Origin: Woeseiaceae bacterium | Lineage (GTDB): Bacteria; Pseudomonadota; Gammaproteobacteria; Steroidobacterales; Woeseiaceae | Length of the DNA stretch: 64,000 nucleotides | Reading direction: 5' to 3' | Assembly (NCBI GenBank): GCA_021773075.1 | Contig: JAJFKT010000004.1 | Coordinates: 1-64,000 of the forward strand | Shown here: positions 1 to 10,900 of the stretch, in pieces | Numbering within the stretch: the stretch's first letter is position 1 | Layout of the letters: the number at the start of each line of letters is the position of its first letter | Position numbers and translations under genes: made by a program | The notes under the pieces: model-generated | What the model saw: the letters and a program-made list of their open reading frames with translations, nothing else | Told to the model about the DNA's origin: nothing | Databases searched by the model: none

Positions 1-806
1 GGCGTCACCGTAATCGAGATCGTTGCCGCTGCGCTGGTGAGCGAGGCATCACTGGCCGTGAACGTGAAGCTGTCGGCACCGTTGTAGTTGGCATTTGGCG
101 TGTACGTTAGATTCGGTGCAACACCGCTGAGCGTGCCATTGCTGGGCACACTGACCACCGTGAACGTCAGGGGATCGGATTCCGGATCGGTTCCCGTCAA
201 CATAATTGGAATCGGCACCTCTTCAACCGTAGACAATGACTGCGCCGACGCGGTCGGTGCATCATTACCCGGCGTCACCGTAATCGAGATCGTTGCCGCT
301 GCGCTGGTGAGCGAGGCGTCGCTGGCCGTGAACGTGAAGCTGTCCGAACCATTGAAGTTCAGATTCGGAGTATAGGTCAGGTTCGGTGCTGTGCCACTCA
401 AGGTGCCATTGCTGGGTCCGGTCACCACCGCGAACGTCAGGGGATCAGATTCCGGATCGGTTCCCGTCAGCGTAATTGGAATCGGCACCTCTTCAACCGT
501 AGACAGTGACTGCGCCGACGCGGTCGGTGCATCGTTATCTGGCGTCACCGTAATCGAGATCGTTGCCGCTAGGCTGGTGAATTCAGCATCACTGACAGTG
601 AACGTGAAGCTGTCGGAACCATTGAAGTTACCATTCGGTGTGTAGGTCAAGTTCGGTGCAACGCCACTCAAGGAACCATTGCTGGGCCCGGTCACCACCG
701 CGAACGTCAGGGGGTCAGATTCGGGGTCAGTTCCAGACAGCGTGATCGGCAGAGTTACATCTTCTGCAGTGGATACCGATTGCGCCGTCGCGGTCGGCGC
801 ATCGTT
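1..806 (-). repeat. Three in-frame 270-bp tandem repeats
   Basis: The period is exactly 270 bp (90 codons). Units run 806-537, 536-267 and 266 to beyond the left edge. The second and third units are nearly identical in DNA over long stretches, and the first is more diverged. They encode the Ig-like domains of the protein above. The high DNA identity points to recent unit duplication, and the array probably continues left of the window. Confidence 0.92.
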
Positions 807-1223
807 AGCGGCAGTCCCGGAAATAAAAACAAATTGTTGATGTACAGTTTCGTCGCTTGCGAACAAGACAACGATGTAACTTCCGGGCACCGTCGGAGGC
901 AACCACACTGGCTCGTCAACCATAGTGGTCGCGGGCGCGAATACATTGCATCCATCCGGCGTGACATCATCATTGGCGACGCCGCCAGTCGGTGGCAGAA
1001 CACAAACAAGCGCCGGATCTGAATTCGAATTTCCCGCCGTCGTTCCACTTACACATACCGTTTCAGTGTCGTCAAAACTCGTAGTAGACGCGATGCAGTT
1101 CCCGACGACCAAACTCTGCGCCGACGCGACCTTTGGCAAGGACAGCGACAAGAGTGCGATCGCCAGGATCGGCACGATTCTTAGAGACGTTATGACCCCT
1201 CTTCGCAGCGAGTTAATATGCAC
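1..1223 (-). CDS. Secreted protein with tandem Ig/cadherin-like repeats (partial, C-terminus off the left edge)
   Basis: The open frame enters from the left edge and reaches a GTG at 1223. No ATG lies in this frame before the upstream stop, and a weak GGTGG precedes the GTG. The first ~36 residues form a signal peptide (basic start, hydrophobic core, ending ALSLPKVASAQ-like). About 100 residues of unrecognised sequence follow, then three visible ~90-residue repeats that start with NDAPTA and end in SFTFTASDA...TISITVTP. This is the pattern of bacterial cadherin-like/Big_9 or VCBS-type Ig domains found in long surface proteins. It is the last visible gene of the minus-strand copper-oxidase operon, 162 nt after the cytochrome lipoprotein, so membership of that transcript is plausible but unproven. 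An adhesive or structural surface role is inferred from family architecture only. Confidence 0.8.
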   Translation of the reverse strand, partial: MHINSLRRGVITSLRIVPILAIALLSLSLPKVASAQSLVVGNCIASTTSFDDTETVCVSGTTAGNSNSDPALVCVLPPTGGVANDDVTPDGCNVFAPATTMVDEPVWLPPTVPGSYIVVLFASDETVHQQFVFISGTAANDAPTATAQSVSTAEDVTLPITLSGTDPESDPLTFAVVTGPSNGSLSGVAPNLTYTPNGNFNGSDSFTFTVSDAEFTSLAATISITVTPDNDAPTASAQSLSTVEEVPIPITLTGTDPESDPLTFAVVTGPSNGTLSGTAPNLTYTPNLNFNGSDSFTFTASDASLTSAAATISITVTPGNDAPTASAQSLSTVEEVPIPIMLTGTDPESDPLTFTVVSVPSNGTLSGVAPNLTYTPNANYNGADSFTFTASDASLTSAAATISITVT

Positions 1224-1385
1224 GTTCGTTAGCCACCAATTTACATTTCTCTTTTATACGCCGAATCGTCTTTCGTTCATGATCCGAATCGAAAATTAGG
1301 TGATTCTCGGCGTTGGATTGGGTGAAACCCAGTAGAGAATTGACACCCGATTCTCGAAACTCTGGAATCCCCGAACCGTATCGCT

Positions 1386-2999
1386 TCACGGTACAATCCA
1401 CCCTGCTCCTGATGTATTCGGATGCCCGTTAAGAATTGGCAGCACGTAGCCGCCCTTATTTACGAATCGTTGTCCTGGACCCAGCGTTGGTCGCGGGTAG
1501 TAAGGAAGATACGCAACCAGCGACTGCTTGTGATCCAGCATGTCGATTACGTAATCGCGAATAAAGAACCGCCCCATGTGTGCAACTACGTCTTTTAGAG
1601 CCAGACATGCGAAAAAGGCTTCAGACTGAAGACGGGGCGCGGTCAATTTGATACCGCGTGTTCGCGCCCAGACGTTGAAGCGTGCAAAAGCCGGGTCGAT
1701 TTGATCAGGCAATCGAAACGGGTGTGCGACAAACGCCTGATCGGGAACTGACAGAATTGGAGCCTCAAGTTCACCGGTCAGCAGTGTGGACGAAAAATAG
1801 ACACGCCTACCTGACAACTGCTCGGACAGACCAAGCAATTCTTCCTGCTCTAGCCAGACGACGAGCGCGCTCCGGTCAGTCGTTCCGGTTTCCTCTTCGA
1901 AACGCATGCTCGGCAAGTCGTTACAGTCGAGCATATAGTCATCCACTGAAAAACCGTTGCTTTCCATGAGCACCCGAAGTTCAGCAACCGCAGCAGGCAG
2001 ACCTGGACCGCAATAGACCTGAACGACTTTCTCGACCGGTTGATTGCTCAAGTGTTCTGCGATCAGTCCCGCTTCAAGAACCAGTCCTTCAGAGTAATAG
2101 AATGTATAAAAGTCGCCGTCATCGGGTTCGGCAAAATCGGTCCCGGGGAACAAGCACGGAATCTCATTGCGTTCGCAGAACTCGCTGACCGGCGCCCACG
2201 ATTGATTGCTCAGTCCACTCAGCAGCGCAAACACAGGTTCGCTTGCATAGCGTTGTTCAAGCTGGCCGGCCCAGGTTCCGCTGGGACCGGTGAGCTCCCA
2301 TACTTCCAGGTCCCATGCGCGGTGTACTGTATGCAACCGGCTCGATGGAGTGCTGCCCCGATCCCAGCGCTCGCTTTCCAATCGGGTATTTTTGTTTTTA
2401 TCCCTGACGAATGCATCCAACACCGCCAGGACGGCGTCACGAGTTTGCGCTGTTACATCATCAGTTATGACCGTGGCAAATCGAATGACCTTGTCATCAA
2501 CACCGGGCGATGACTTTGAGGACAGCCCGGCAAGATATGCTGTGATGGACGCGACGCCTTCATCGCCTATATCGTATAACGGCATTAGTTCACTGAGATC
2601 GCGACCGCCCGCAGTCACTCCTTCACGCAACAGGTGTGCGAGGCTGGCTTCTGTATAAGCGGGTCGAGCCGGTTGTGGTGACGGCGCAAATAGAAATTGT
2701 CCGGCTATTGGCGGGACGATGTAAGCACCCTCAGAAGCGCCCATACCGCTTCGACCGTGACAACTTTGGCAACTGAACTGTGTACCCAGGACAGGCACGT
2801 CACCCGCGACAATCGCCGTTAACGGCTCACCTGACGGCAAGATGCCGTCGCGATACATGCGGCGGCCAGCCTCTGTGTCAGGAGTATCGAAGTCCGCAAT
2901 GCGCGCCAACGAAGAATCCTCCGAATGGCAACCAAACAGGGCAAGCGCGAGTAAAGACAATAGTCCCCAAACGCGGAGCCTTGGCGATACCTTTGTCAA
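1386..2999 (-). CDS. Lipoprotein: monoheme cytochrome c fused to a periplasmic-binding-protein-like domain
   Basis: The protein has 537 residues. A lipoprotein signal ends at LALFGC with Cys24 as the probable acylation site. Residues ~35-155 form a c-type cytochrome domain with one heme motif, CQSCH (Cys77, Cys80, His81). The rest (~170-530) resembles the type-1 periplasmic binding fold of branched-chain amino-acid receptors (two Rossmann-like halves, for example ALVVWLEQEELL and QAFVAHPFRLPDQIDPAF). The start is a TTG whose TTGA overlaps the stop of the SCO gene, which implies translational coupling. Lying beside a copper chaperone and copper oxidases, it may be an electron acceptor or relay. 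Whether the PBP part binds a ligand cannot be seen from sequence. Confidence 0.75.
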   Translation of the reverse strand: MTKVSPRLRVWGLLSLLALALFGCHSEDSSLARIADFDTPDTEAGRRMYRDGILPSGEPLTAIVAGDVPVLGTQFSCQSCHGRSGMGASEGAYIVPPIAGQFLFAPSPQPARPAYTEASLAHLLREGVTAGGRDLSELMPLYDIGDEGVASITAYLAGLSSKSSPGVDDKVIRFATVITDDVTAQTRDAVLAVLDAFVRDKNKNTRLESERWDRGSTPSSRLHTVHRAWDLEVWELTGPSGTWAGQLEQRYASEPVFALLSGLSNQSWAPVSEFCERNEIPCLFPGTDFAEPDDGDFYTFYYSEGLVLEAGLIAEHLSNQPVEKVVQVYCGPGLPAAVAELRVLMESNGFSVDDYMLDCNDLPSMRFEEETGTTDRSALVVWLEQEELLGLSEQLSGRRVYFSSTLLTGELEAPILSVPDQAFVAHPFRLPDQIDPAFARFNVWARTRGIKLTAPRLQSEAFFACLALKDVVAHMGRFFIRDYVIDMLDHKQSLVAYLPYYPRPTLGPGQRFVNKGGYVLPILNGHPNTSGAGWIVP

Positions 3000-3628
3000 T
3001 TGAGAAGTCGTGCCGTTACTTCGTTCGCGAGATCTTTACCGCTCGCCATTCCGTCAATGCGGGTCCACGAATCGCTATCTGGACGCTTCAACAATGTCAC
3101 GGGTTGGTGGTTCATTTTGGACCCGGCATAACTATCAAAGCTTCGCAGAACCCTGACGATATCGGCGCTGTCGCCGGTGAGAAAATCCCAGCCGTTGCCT
3201 GCGCGAAACTGCTCCGAGTAGACCTTAAGCTTGTCCGGTCTATCGTACTCAGGGTCGATCGAAATCGAAACCAGCTGCAATGCATGCCCCGCATCTCCCA
3301 GCTCCCGACGCATTTGCGCAAAGGTTGCCGTCATCACGGGGCAGATTGTTGTGCAGGTTGTGAAGATGAAATTCAACGCGACCGGCTGATCCGTTGCCAA
3401 TAATTCTTGCAGCGATACGCTAGTACCTATCTGGTCAATAAGTTCAACGTCGGGAATCAAGTAATCCTTGGTCGTAGTCGAATAACGAGTCCTCTGCATG
3501 GCAGCGCGATGCGCCGCATGCTTATCGGGAACAGCTTGATCCTGTCGTTCTGCCGCGTGTTCGTTTGAAGACGCACCGGCAAATGAGAACAACAACGCTA
3601 GCGCCAGAAAAAAACGTCCGACGTTCAC
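2996..3628 (-). CDS. SCO1/SenC family copper chaperone
   Basis: The protein has 210 residues: an N-terminal signal or anchor (~1-20), then a thioredoxin-fold SCO domain. The copper ligands of the family are present: CTTIC (Cys92, Cys96) and a distal His174 in KMNHQP. SCO proteins deliver copper to, or reduce, CuA-type and other copper centres in the periplasm. It starts with GTG directly on the TAG of the LolA-like gene (TAGTG) and overlaps the next gene by 4 nt, so it belongs to the tight operon. A role in metallating the multicopper oxidases encoded upstream is inferred from position. No cytochrome oxidase genes are in the window to offer another client. Confidence 0.9.
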   Translation of the reverse strand: MNVGRFFLALALLFSFAGASSNEHAAERQDQAVPDKHAAHRAAMQRTRYSTTTKDYLIPDVELIDQIGTSVSLQELLATDQPVALNFIFTTCTTICPVMTATFAQMRRELGDAGHALQLVSISIDPEYDRPDKLKVYSEQFRAGNGWDFLTGDSADIVRVLRSFDSYAGSKMNHQPVTLLKRPDSDSWTRIDGMASGKDLANEVTARLLN

Positions 3629-4398
3629 TACGAAGTTTCTCCACCGGTGGATGCTGGCATCACAAACCGTGAATCGTCGAGGCCCGGATTTCTAAGTACG
3701 CTGTCTACAGTGACGAAATGGAAGTCATCGTCGCCAACCGTTTGCGTTTCCTGGCGACGCGGAATTAGTAGACCTTCCGTTTCTCGCCAGTCGTAGTAAT
3801 AAGTTGCAACAAGTCTGTCCTGCCCGCGAAGCACGCGCATTGTCTCGAGCTTAATATCAAGGCCGGTTTCTTCGTCTATGTAGATCCAGCGGTTCGCCCC
3901 GCCGGGTAAGGTCACCTGCAACTTGATAGCTGGCCGTCCAGCGACCACCTCTTTGCCAACCAGGCTTACTTTGTTGCCACGCTCGACCGCGTTGTAAAGC
4001 AACCCATCGATCGAGACAGCGCTCGCCATCTGGCGATACTCCAACTCAGTCATCGCTTCAGGTGTTTTCCGACCGAGGTACGGCAGGAGTTTCCAACCGG
4101 TTTCACCATCGACGCACTGAGTGGCAGTCTCTCCGTCGAAGACAAATTCGATGCAGTACTTGCCGGGGCGTTTTTTCTCCACGACATAGGGCACATGCAT
4201 GCCCTGCCCCAAGTCCATCTGGCCCGTGAACCGGATCGATTCGACGGACTGCCAGGTATCGGCACCACCGCGCGCATCGATATTCTGGGCGACCAGTACT
4301 TTGATGATGCGCTGTTCTTTCATGGCATCAGAGTTGTAAATGAGAAAGCCCGCCACAACCACAATTGCGAAGGCGGCGCCCATCATCTTCTTCGACAT
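3628..4398 (-). CDS. LolA-like outer-membrane lipoprotein carrier-fold protein
   Basis: The protein has 256 residues from the ATG at 4398, chosen because GGGAG sits 7 nt upstream; a GTG lies one codon earlier. One N-terminal membrane segment (~7-24) is followed by a domain of beta strands typical of the LolA/LolB-like superfamily (ARGG...W..V.SIRFTGQ, then KRPGKYCIEFVFDG, DGETGWKL, GNKVSLVGKEVVAGRPAIKLQV, RWIYIDEETGLDIKLE, YYDWRETEGLLIPRR). Such proteins bind lipid-like ligands or act as assembly factors at the outer membrane. It lies between a small anchored protein and the SCO gene with short or overlapping junctions. The function here is unknown; help with export or assembly of the large surface proteins is only a guess. 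Confidence 0.65.
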   Translation of the reverse strand: MSKKMMGAAFAIVVVAGFLIYNSDAMKEQRIIKVLVAQNIDARGGADTWQSVESIRFTGQMDLGQGMHVPYVVEKKRPGKYCIEFVFDGETATQCVDGETGWKLLPYLGRKTPEAMTELEYRQMASAVSIDGLLYNAVERGNKVSLVGKEVVAGRPAIKLQVTLPGGANRWIYIDEETGLDIKLETMRVLRGQDRLVATYYYDWRETEGLLIPRRQETQTVGDDDFHFVTVDSVLRNPGLDDSRFVMPASTGGETS

Positions 4399-4418
4399 CA
4401 CTGTACTCCCGAAATCGC

Positions 4419-4934
4419 TTAATTTACGACGAGATTTTCAACAAGAAAATCACCGATCTGGATATTCACATGTTCGCCTGATTCCACGAACTTTCCCGGG
4501 TTGGCGAAGAACATCCAATAAACATGACCGTCTTTTGGCGGGTTTGAATTTCTCAATGCACCGGTCTTGGCTGGCGTCGGCACGATAAGCTTCGCGCCGG
4601 TCTCCGCATGGGTCAACATCGGTTTGTTTTGACGCTCGAATAGCGGCTTCGCTTTTTCTGCGTCCAGCACTTTGTAACGAAATTCAAGCATGTAGCCTGC
4701 TGCTGTTTGCCGCACATACAGTATCTCAATGCCCCATTCACGCTTCATGAAGCTATTCAAGCGCGGGTGGCTTGCTCCATCGTCAGCGTTTGCCAGTTCC
4801 GAAAAGGAAAACACCAGGGCGCCACCAACAAGCAAAATTGCCAGCCACCCTGCATGCCATCCTTTTAGAACCGGTGCGGAGGTCGGCGATCTCACCAACC
4901 GAGCCTCCGAACGGGCAAAGTACAAGTACCTCAT
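4419..4934 (-). CDS. Small membrane-anchored protein of unknown function
   Basis: The protein has 171 residues. A basic N-terminus and one membrane segment (~28-48) are followed by a periplasmic domain with the sequence GYMLEFRYKVLDAEKAKPLF, then KPMLTHAETGAKL, VYWMFFANPGKFVESG and QIGDFLVENLVV. I recognise this as a conserved pattern but cannot attach a function. It begins 11 nt after the stop of the 2230-residue gene and ends 20 nt before the LolA-like gene, so it is part of the copper-oxidase operon. Confidence 0.6.
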   Translation of the reverse strand: MRYLYFARSEARLVRSPTSAPVLKGWHAGWLAILLVGGALVFSFSELANADDGASHPRLNSFMKREWGIEILYVRQTAAGYMLEFRYKVLDAEKAKPLFERQNKPMLTHAETGAKLIVPTPAKTGALRNSNPPKDGHVYWMFFANPGKFVESGEHVNIQIGDFLVENLVVN

Positions 4935-4945
4935 CCTCTATCTCT

Positions 4946-7900
4946 CTATGGCGTCGGCGTTACTTCGTAACTCCACGGTGCACTTCCCTCAGGCCAGGCC
5001 CGCGTGAGCGGACCGAACCGAACGTCGATCCATGCGTTGCCACCTTCGTCCAGGGCTGGCAAAGCGAACATCGGGCCCGGTGTTGTCGCCAGCGTGCGAC
5101 CACCGTTGCAATATGCCGTAGTGCCGAATCCGGGATCCGCCGAAGTTGGTCCAGGCGCGCCACTATCAGGTGCTCGCCAATTATCAACTCGCGCATCGAG
5201 GTCCCAGTACACGGCAAGGGGATCACACGCTCCGACCGTCCCCTGCGAGAGGACCGGACTCAGTTGAGACTTATCCGGAATACCATCGTTATTTGTATCA
5301 ACAACCTCGTAGTTGAACGAGCGGTTCTCGAACAAGATATTGTCCCTGGGGTTGCCCATGAACGGCGTTGAGAATTCCTGATCGGAATTGTTGCCATCGT
5401 ATTGCGCGATCGCATCGGCAAGAGCAGGACTGTGAGATTCCGTCGAGATGCCTGCCGGTTGCTTAGCCGACAGATCGTCTACGATCAATCCGCCGACGGT
5501 CGCCGTACTATCGTTGTGAGCGATCGTGTTTCGCCTGATGACGGCTCTAATGGTGTTGTGCAGCGATATACCACCGCCTGAATCGCCAGCCATATTGTTG
5601 ACGATCACGTTGTCCATGATCCTCACGCGATACCATAGCGGCCGAGTATCCACACTGGCAACATCCTTGCCGTTAACGAATTGCGTACGAATTCCGCCAC
5701 CGTGTCCTGCTCCGGCCTGGTTGCCCTGGATACGATTGAACCTCACATCTACGTCGCCCGAACCTGTGCTTAAAAGATCAGGATTGTCCAGCTCCAGGAA
5801 CTCTACTATGACGGGCTCACCGCCGACAAACACTCCGCCACCGGACACGGGAACAGCCTGGTTGAAGGACTGGTTATGAACGATCGTGTTGTTCGAGATA
5901 TTGCCGCCATTACTGAGGCCGAGATGGCCGATACCGCCGCCATCGCCGGTTGTGAAGTTACCGCAAACGAAATTCTCGCTAACATTGTATTGATCGGACC
6001 CGGTACTGAGCGAAATACCGCCACCTGCGCCACCCAAACCGCCGTTAAGTGTGACGGCATTGCTATGGATGTTCAGGCCAGTGTTGAAATCGTAGGTCGA
6101 GTCGTCTTCTCCGGGCGCATCGGGGGCTGGCAGCTCAAGGAACGGCTGGCCGATGCGAATGCCACCATGGTAGGAACCGTTATTGCCATACACATGATTA
6201 TTCGAAATCTCGAGATTGTGTGCGTAGCTATTAACCAGGATTCCGCCACCGACGTCGGCTCCCGTAACCGAAAAGCCGTCAATGCGAGATGCGTGCCGTG
6301 AGAAACCGCGGTTACCATTGGTGTTCCGTCCCAGAACCGTAATGGCCGCACCTTCCGATACGGTGAATCCGGCGGCACCATTGAGCTGGTTGGGCAAAGA
6401 ACTTACTACCCTCGGGCGCATGGCGAACAGGCTGTCCATCTTGTCGCGCCAGTCGATCAGAACCTGGGTCGGGCGTTTGGCGGCATTGATCAACGTCGAT
6501 CCTGCACCTGCACCCTGCAGAAGAACGGGCTTCCACATGATGACCGATTCGTTATAGACACCCGGCTCAATCATGATCAGATCACCTCGAGCGGCGTTGT
6601 CGATCGCCGCCTGGATTGACTGACCTGCAGATACAAACGTGTGATCCGGTACATTATTGGGGCCGTTGTAAACCGTGACAGTAATAGCGTGCTCAGAAGA
6701 ATTGCCATTATCACGTGTTACGACCAGTTGACCGGTCCTGGTGCTGTTGCGAACCCTGGCGACGATGGTGTCGTTTGTCCAGCTTCTGATGATGAGCGAA
6801 CGGCCACCGACCCTGACAGCACCCCGCACGTCACCGAAACCGAAGTCACGCAGGATCGTCTTGGGTTCACCGGACAGGCTAAGCGGTCCTTCATAGGCCG
6901 GATTCGGCACTTCTACCATGCCCATCGAGGTGATTGTGATCTCTCCTCTTGGCCCGCTATTACCATTTGCCCGTGCTCGCGACACCATGGGACCGACGCC
7001 AGCATCACGGTTACCATCAACCGTGTGAATCATCGGTGTGCGGGTGTCCAGCGAGCAGTCCGGCGGATTGTATCCGGAAGCAAATGCTGACACTGGCAGA
7101 ACCGGCGTATCGAGATACGTCGTGGTGCCCGGCATGTACTGGAACGTGTAGCAGAAGTTGCTGTACGCCGGGTTGTACTGCGGATCGACGATCATTGTTC
7201 CATTCGGACCCTGGATCGGGCCTGGATCGTTCATGCACGTCATATGCATCGCCGGCGAAAAACCGCTGGGTGACGGTATGTACGCGGTGAAGGTCGATGG
7301 CATGAGGCCATTCATCCGACCCCATTGATCCGAGTAAACACGCGAGATTTCTTCGCCATTATAGTCCCGGATCGAGACCGGCACGAAAGGCGGTGCCCAC
7401 TTCTCACCAAATTGCGGCGACAGCGGATTGAACTCCTGGGCCACGTCGTCGAGTATCATTCCCGTGAAATGGGCGGCGATCGGGGCGTCGGTCAATAGTG
7501 TGAAATCTGCAGCCGCCTGTCCCTGATCTGAAAGAACAACGTGTTTACGATCACACAGTGGCCGCGTAGCGCCGGCGAAGGGAGCTTCCTCATTCCTCTT
7601 GGGAAAGAGACTCATCGTCGGTGGCACGAGGTGGTCTTCGCCCGCACAAGGCGGTTGTGCAAGACCAGGCTCGGGACCCATAGCCGCAGCGACCATAGCC
7701 GCATCAGGGGGGGTTGGAATTACGACGGGTCCCACTATGACAGTCTCAGAGGCATAGCCATCACCGAAACTGACGTTGACGTCTTCTTCCTTCATCAACT
7801 CATAGCCGGGTGGAACAACGACCTCGACGACGTATTCGCCGGCGGGAATATCGTTGAAGGCATAACCGCCGTCAAATACCGCGGGCCTGGCCTGGTTAAA

Positions 7901-10900
7901 GTTCCGCAGGCCGTCGTAGCATTTGGTTGTTATTCCGCCCGTCTGGTCTACATCAAGACCGACGATCTGCTCATCGATAGCAGCAGCACCCGGACATCCG
8001 GTCGGCAAACTGTCATCCCAGCTGTCGGTAACTGTTTCCTGCACGAGCGCTAAACTGGATTCGCCGCTCTGCGTCTCCACCACGCGGTAGAGACGAACAG
8101 GAACACGCGCAATACCAGGCTCCCAGGGCTCCGCTGCTGCTATGCGCGGATCGCTTTCAGCGCGTGTCACGCCATAGTAAACGATTCCGGAAATACCGCC
8201 ATTCTTACCGGGTTCATAAGGTCGTTTTCCCCATTCGAAGACGCTGGTCTGGCCCAGGAATCCCTGGAAGCCCTGAGTCAGCACCTGGCCGGTTTCGGTT
8301 CGTTGGCTTGCATCAGCGTATGAATCGCCTACTCTTGCACAGCCATTCCATCCGTTGTCGACATCATCTTCGGTGCAAGGTCCCTGAGTCTGCGGATTGT
8401 AAACGTTGCCGGTCGTGCTCACTTCGCCGCCATGATCGACGGTGACGGTGAGACCGGTTGCCTCGAAGCGCGTGTAGTCCACTTCGGCGACCAGCCAGTT
8501 GAAGAACGGGAATACCTGATCGAAAGGCACAAAGCCTTCGAGATCGGTGGGGAAGGACTGGTAGACACTGCCATCACGCCAGCGCAGATTAACAGCCTGC
8601 TCTGCGAGCGGGCCCTCATTGAGGTCGCGTATACCATTTCCGTTCGCATCCAGGTACACGTGATTTTCCAGGCGCGCGAACCATTGAAATACAGGAATGT
8701 TGCCGACGACTGCGGGGTTGGCCGCCAGAGCAGCAGCGGGCACGTTGCGATAGGCAATAACCTGGTCGAGAAAGGAATCCCAAACCACGACTTGATAGTC
8801 GAAGCCCTGCGGCACGTTATCGATCGTGAATGTGGCCGTCCCATCATCGTTCATATCCGCCTGTACAGCCGCGATGTTCGGGCCGCGGCCGCCAACACTG
8901 TTCAAACCAACCCAGGGCCTGGTGTGAGCCAGCGCATCATACGTCCCACTGTCCGCCAGGTGCTGATTCGGTGGGCGCGACATGTGGTGGTTGGTGATCG
9001 CGCCGGTAATCGTCGTTGTACCTGCGCCTGCTGCCCTTCTGCCGTTAATCAGCGTTGGGCTGGCGAAGCCGACGAATGCATGCACGCCGACCGGACCAAA
9101 TTCAGTGAAAAAAGGTGGCTCGCCTGCTTTCACCCAGGCATCAATAACCTTCGTGCCTTCGATGGTCGATGTCTGCACCCAATCCGAGTTACTCGGGGCG
9201 GTCGTAATAATGCCGTACTTCGCCGGGAAGAGGTTCTTGACCAGCACCCGTCCCGCGAGCGGCGATTGAAAGCCTGGACGGGGGTCCAGATCGGGACAGC
9301 TGAGGATGACTCCGGACGGCGGCGCAGCACCGCCGAAACAATTATCCGGGGCGTTGCCAAGCGCGTTCGTCAACGGATTGCCGTCGGCGTCCTGGCTCAT
9401 AGCGCCTGCGGAGATGCCGTAGCGCCCACCGGCGTCTTCAAGTGTTATTTGGAATCCGCCGAGACCGATCTCGTTGGCGTCGACACCGCCGTTGGTTGGG
9501 CTGCTGTCATCGAAAACCAGGATGCTGATCTGAGCATACGGTAGCGGCTCTGGATTCACGTCTACGGTGACCGTTGTGGCACCCGGCGGAATTTGCGCGC
9601 CACCTACCGTGTGACCCCGACGATTGCCCGCGCCGTCTTCATCCATCGCGTCTGCGGGTAGAACCGAGACGTAGTAGTGCTTGGCTGGATCGAGAGCGAC
9701 ATTGTTGTCGAACGGCGTCTCCGCTTCAGCTGGGATATTCAGAGGTTCGCCGACAGCTGGAGCGCATGCCGTGGTCCCCACGCAACCCTGCGCAACAACC
9801 GGCATATAGCTTTTGTGGAAGGTAGTCGCAAGCGATTCAGCGCCGGGCATGTCCGGATCGGGATGCCACGTGGTGTCTTCTTCCAGTGTCCAGCGGTAAT
9901 CGGTCACTGGAGTACCATCGGGTTCCTGAACAACCAGCGTGATGTTGGACAACGCGTTGACCGTCAGAGTCACTGTCGCGGTACTGGTAACTGTTCCGCC
10001 ATCGCTGACTTCGTAGTCGAATACGGTGCCGGCAGTCCCTGTGTACTGGAACGAGCCGTCAGCACAAAGGCCAGCCGCCCCGTCGCATTGCAGACCTGCA
10101 ACGGTCGTCGTCGCTGTAGCCGACAACGTATCCCCATCGGGATCTGCATCGTTGCCGAGCACGCCGCGAGTCGCATCAACGCTAATACCGCCGCCGATGC
10201 TGTTGGTATAGGTATCATCGGCAGCCACCGGCGCATCGTTCTCAAACGAAACGTTCAGTGTGACTTGAGCACCGTAGCTGTTCGCGCCGTCGGTGGCGCT
10301 GTAGGTGAAGCTGTCTGTACCCGAGAAGTCACTGTTCGGAGTGTAGGTGAACGAACCGTCGGCACATATTCCCGGGGTGCTTATAGTTCCGACAATGCAT
10401 TCCAGAATACCTTTGCCAACGCTGCTTACTACTGTCGAGTCGGAAAGACCGGCATCGTTGAATAGCACGCCTGCACCAGTGCCGACGTTCAGCTGAACAT
10501 CTTCGGTAACAGAATATACGTCATTCACCGCCAGACCGAGCGTTGACGTCGGATCTGCGCCAGTACCCGAATCGAAAAATGCGCCACCCATACCACCGCC
10601 CGGCAACGCATTATTGCTGAAGTCCGGCATGCGGTCGAAAATCGAAAATGTGTTATTACCTGCGGGCACGGCGACAAGTGCGTCGAGTGTCTTACCCGCT
10701 GCCAACACGACCGTGTTTTGCTGCTTCACGAGACCGGGGTAAACATTACCGTCCTCAGCTAGAAGACCCATGTCAATGCCAAGTGTTGACGGCGTGTGTG
10801 TGTGCAGACCGGCGTTCAGGAAACGCAGCAGTACGTTGTTCCCCGAGTCGTCCACGGCCGGAAGGTTTGCCGAGGTCTCACCGTTTACCAGCAAGTAGGT

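Noticed and set aside
88..645. Two plus-strand open frames opposite the tandem repeats
   Set aside because: They are antisense shadows of the 90-codon repeat; the minus frame has a signal peptide and known Ig-like domains.
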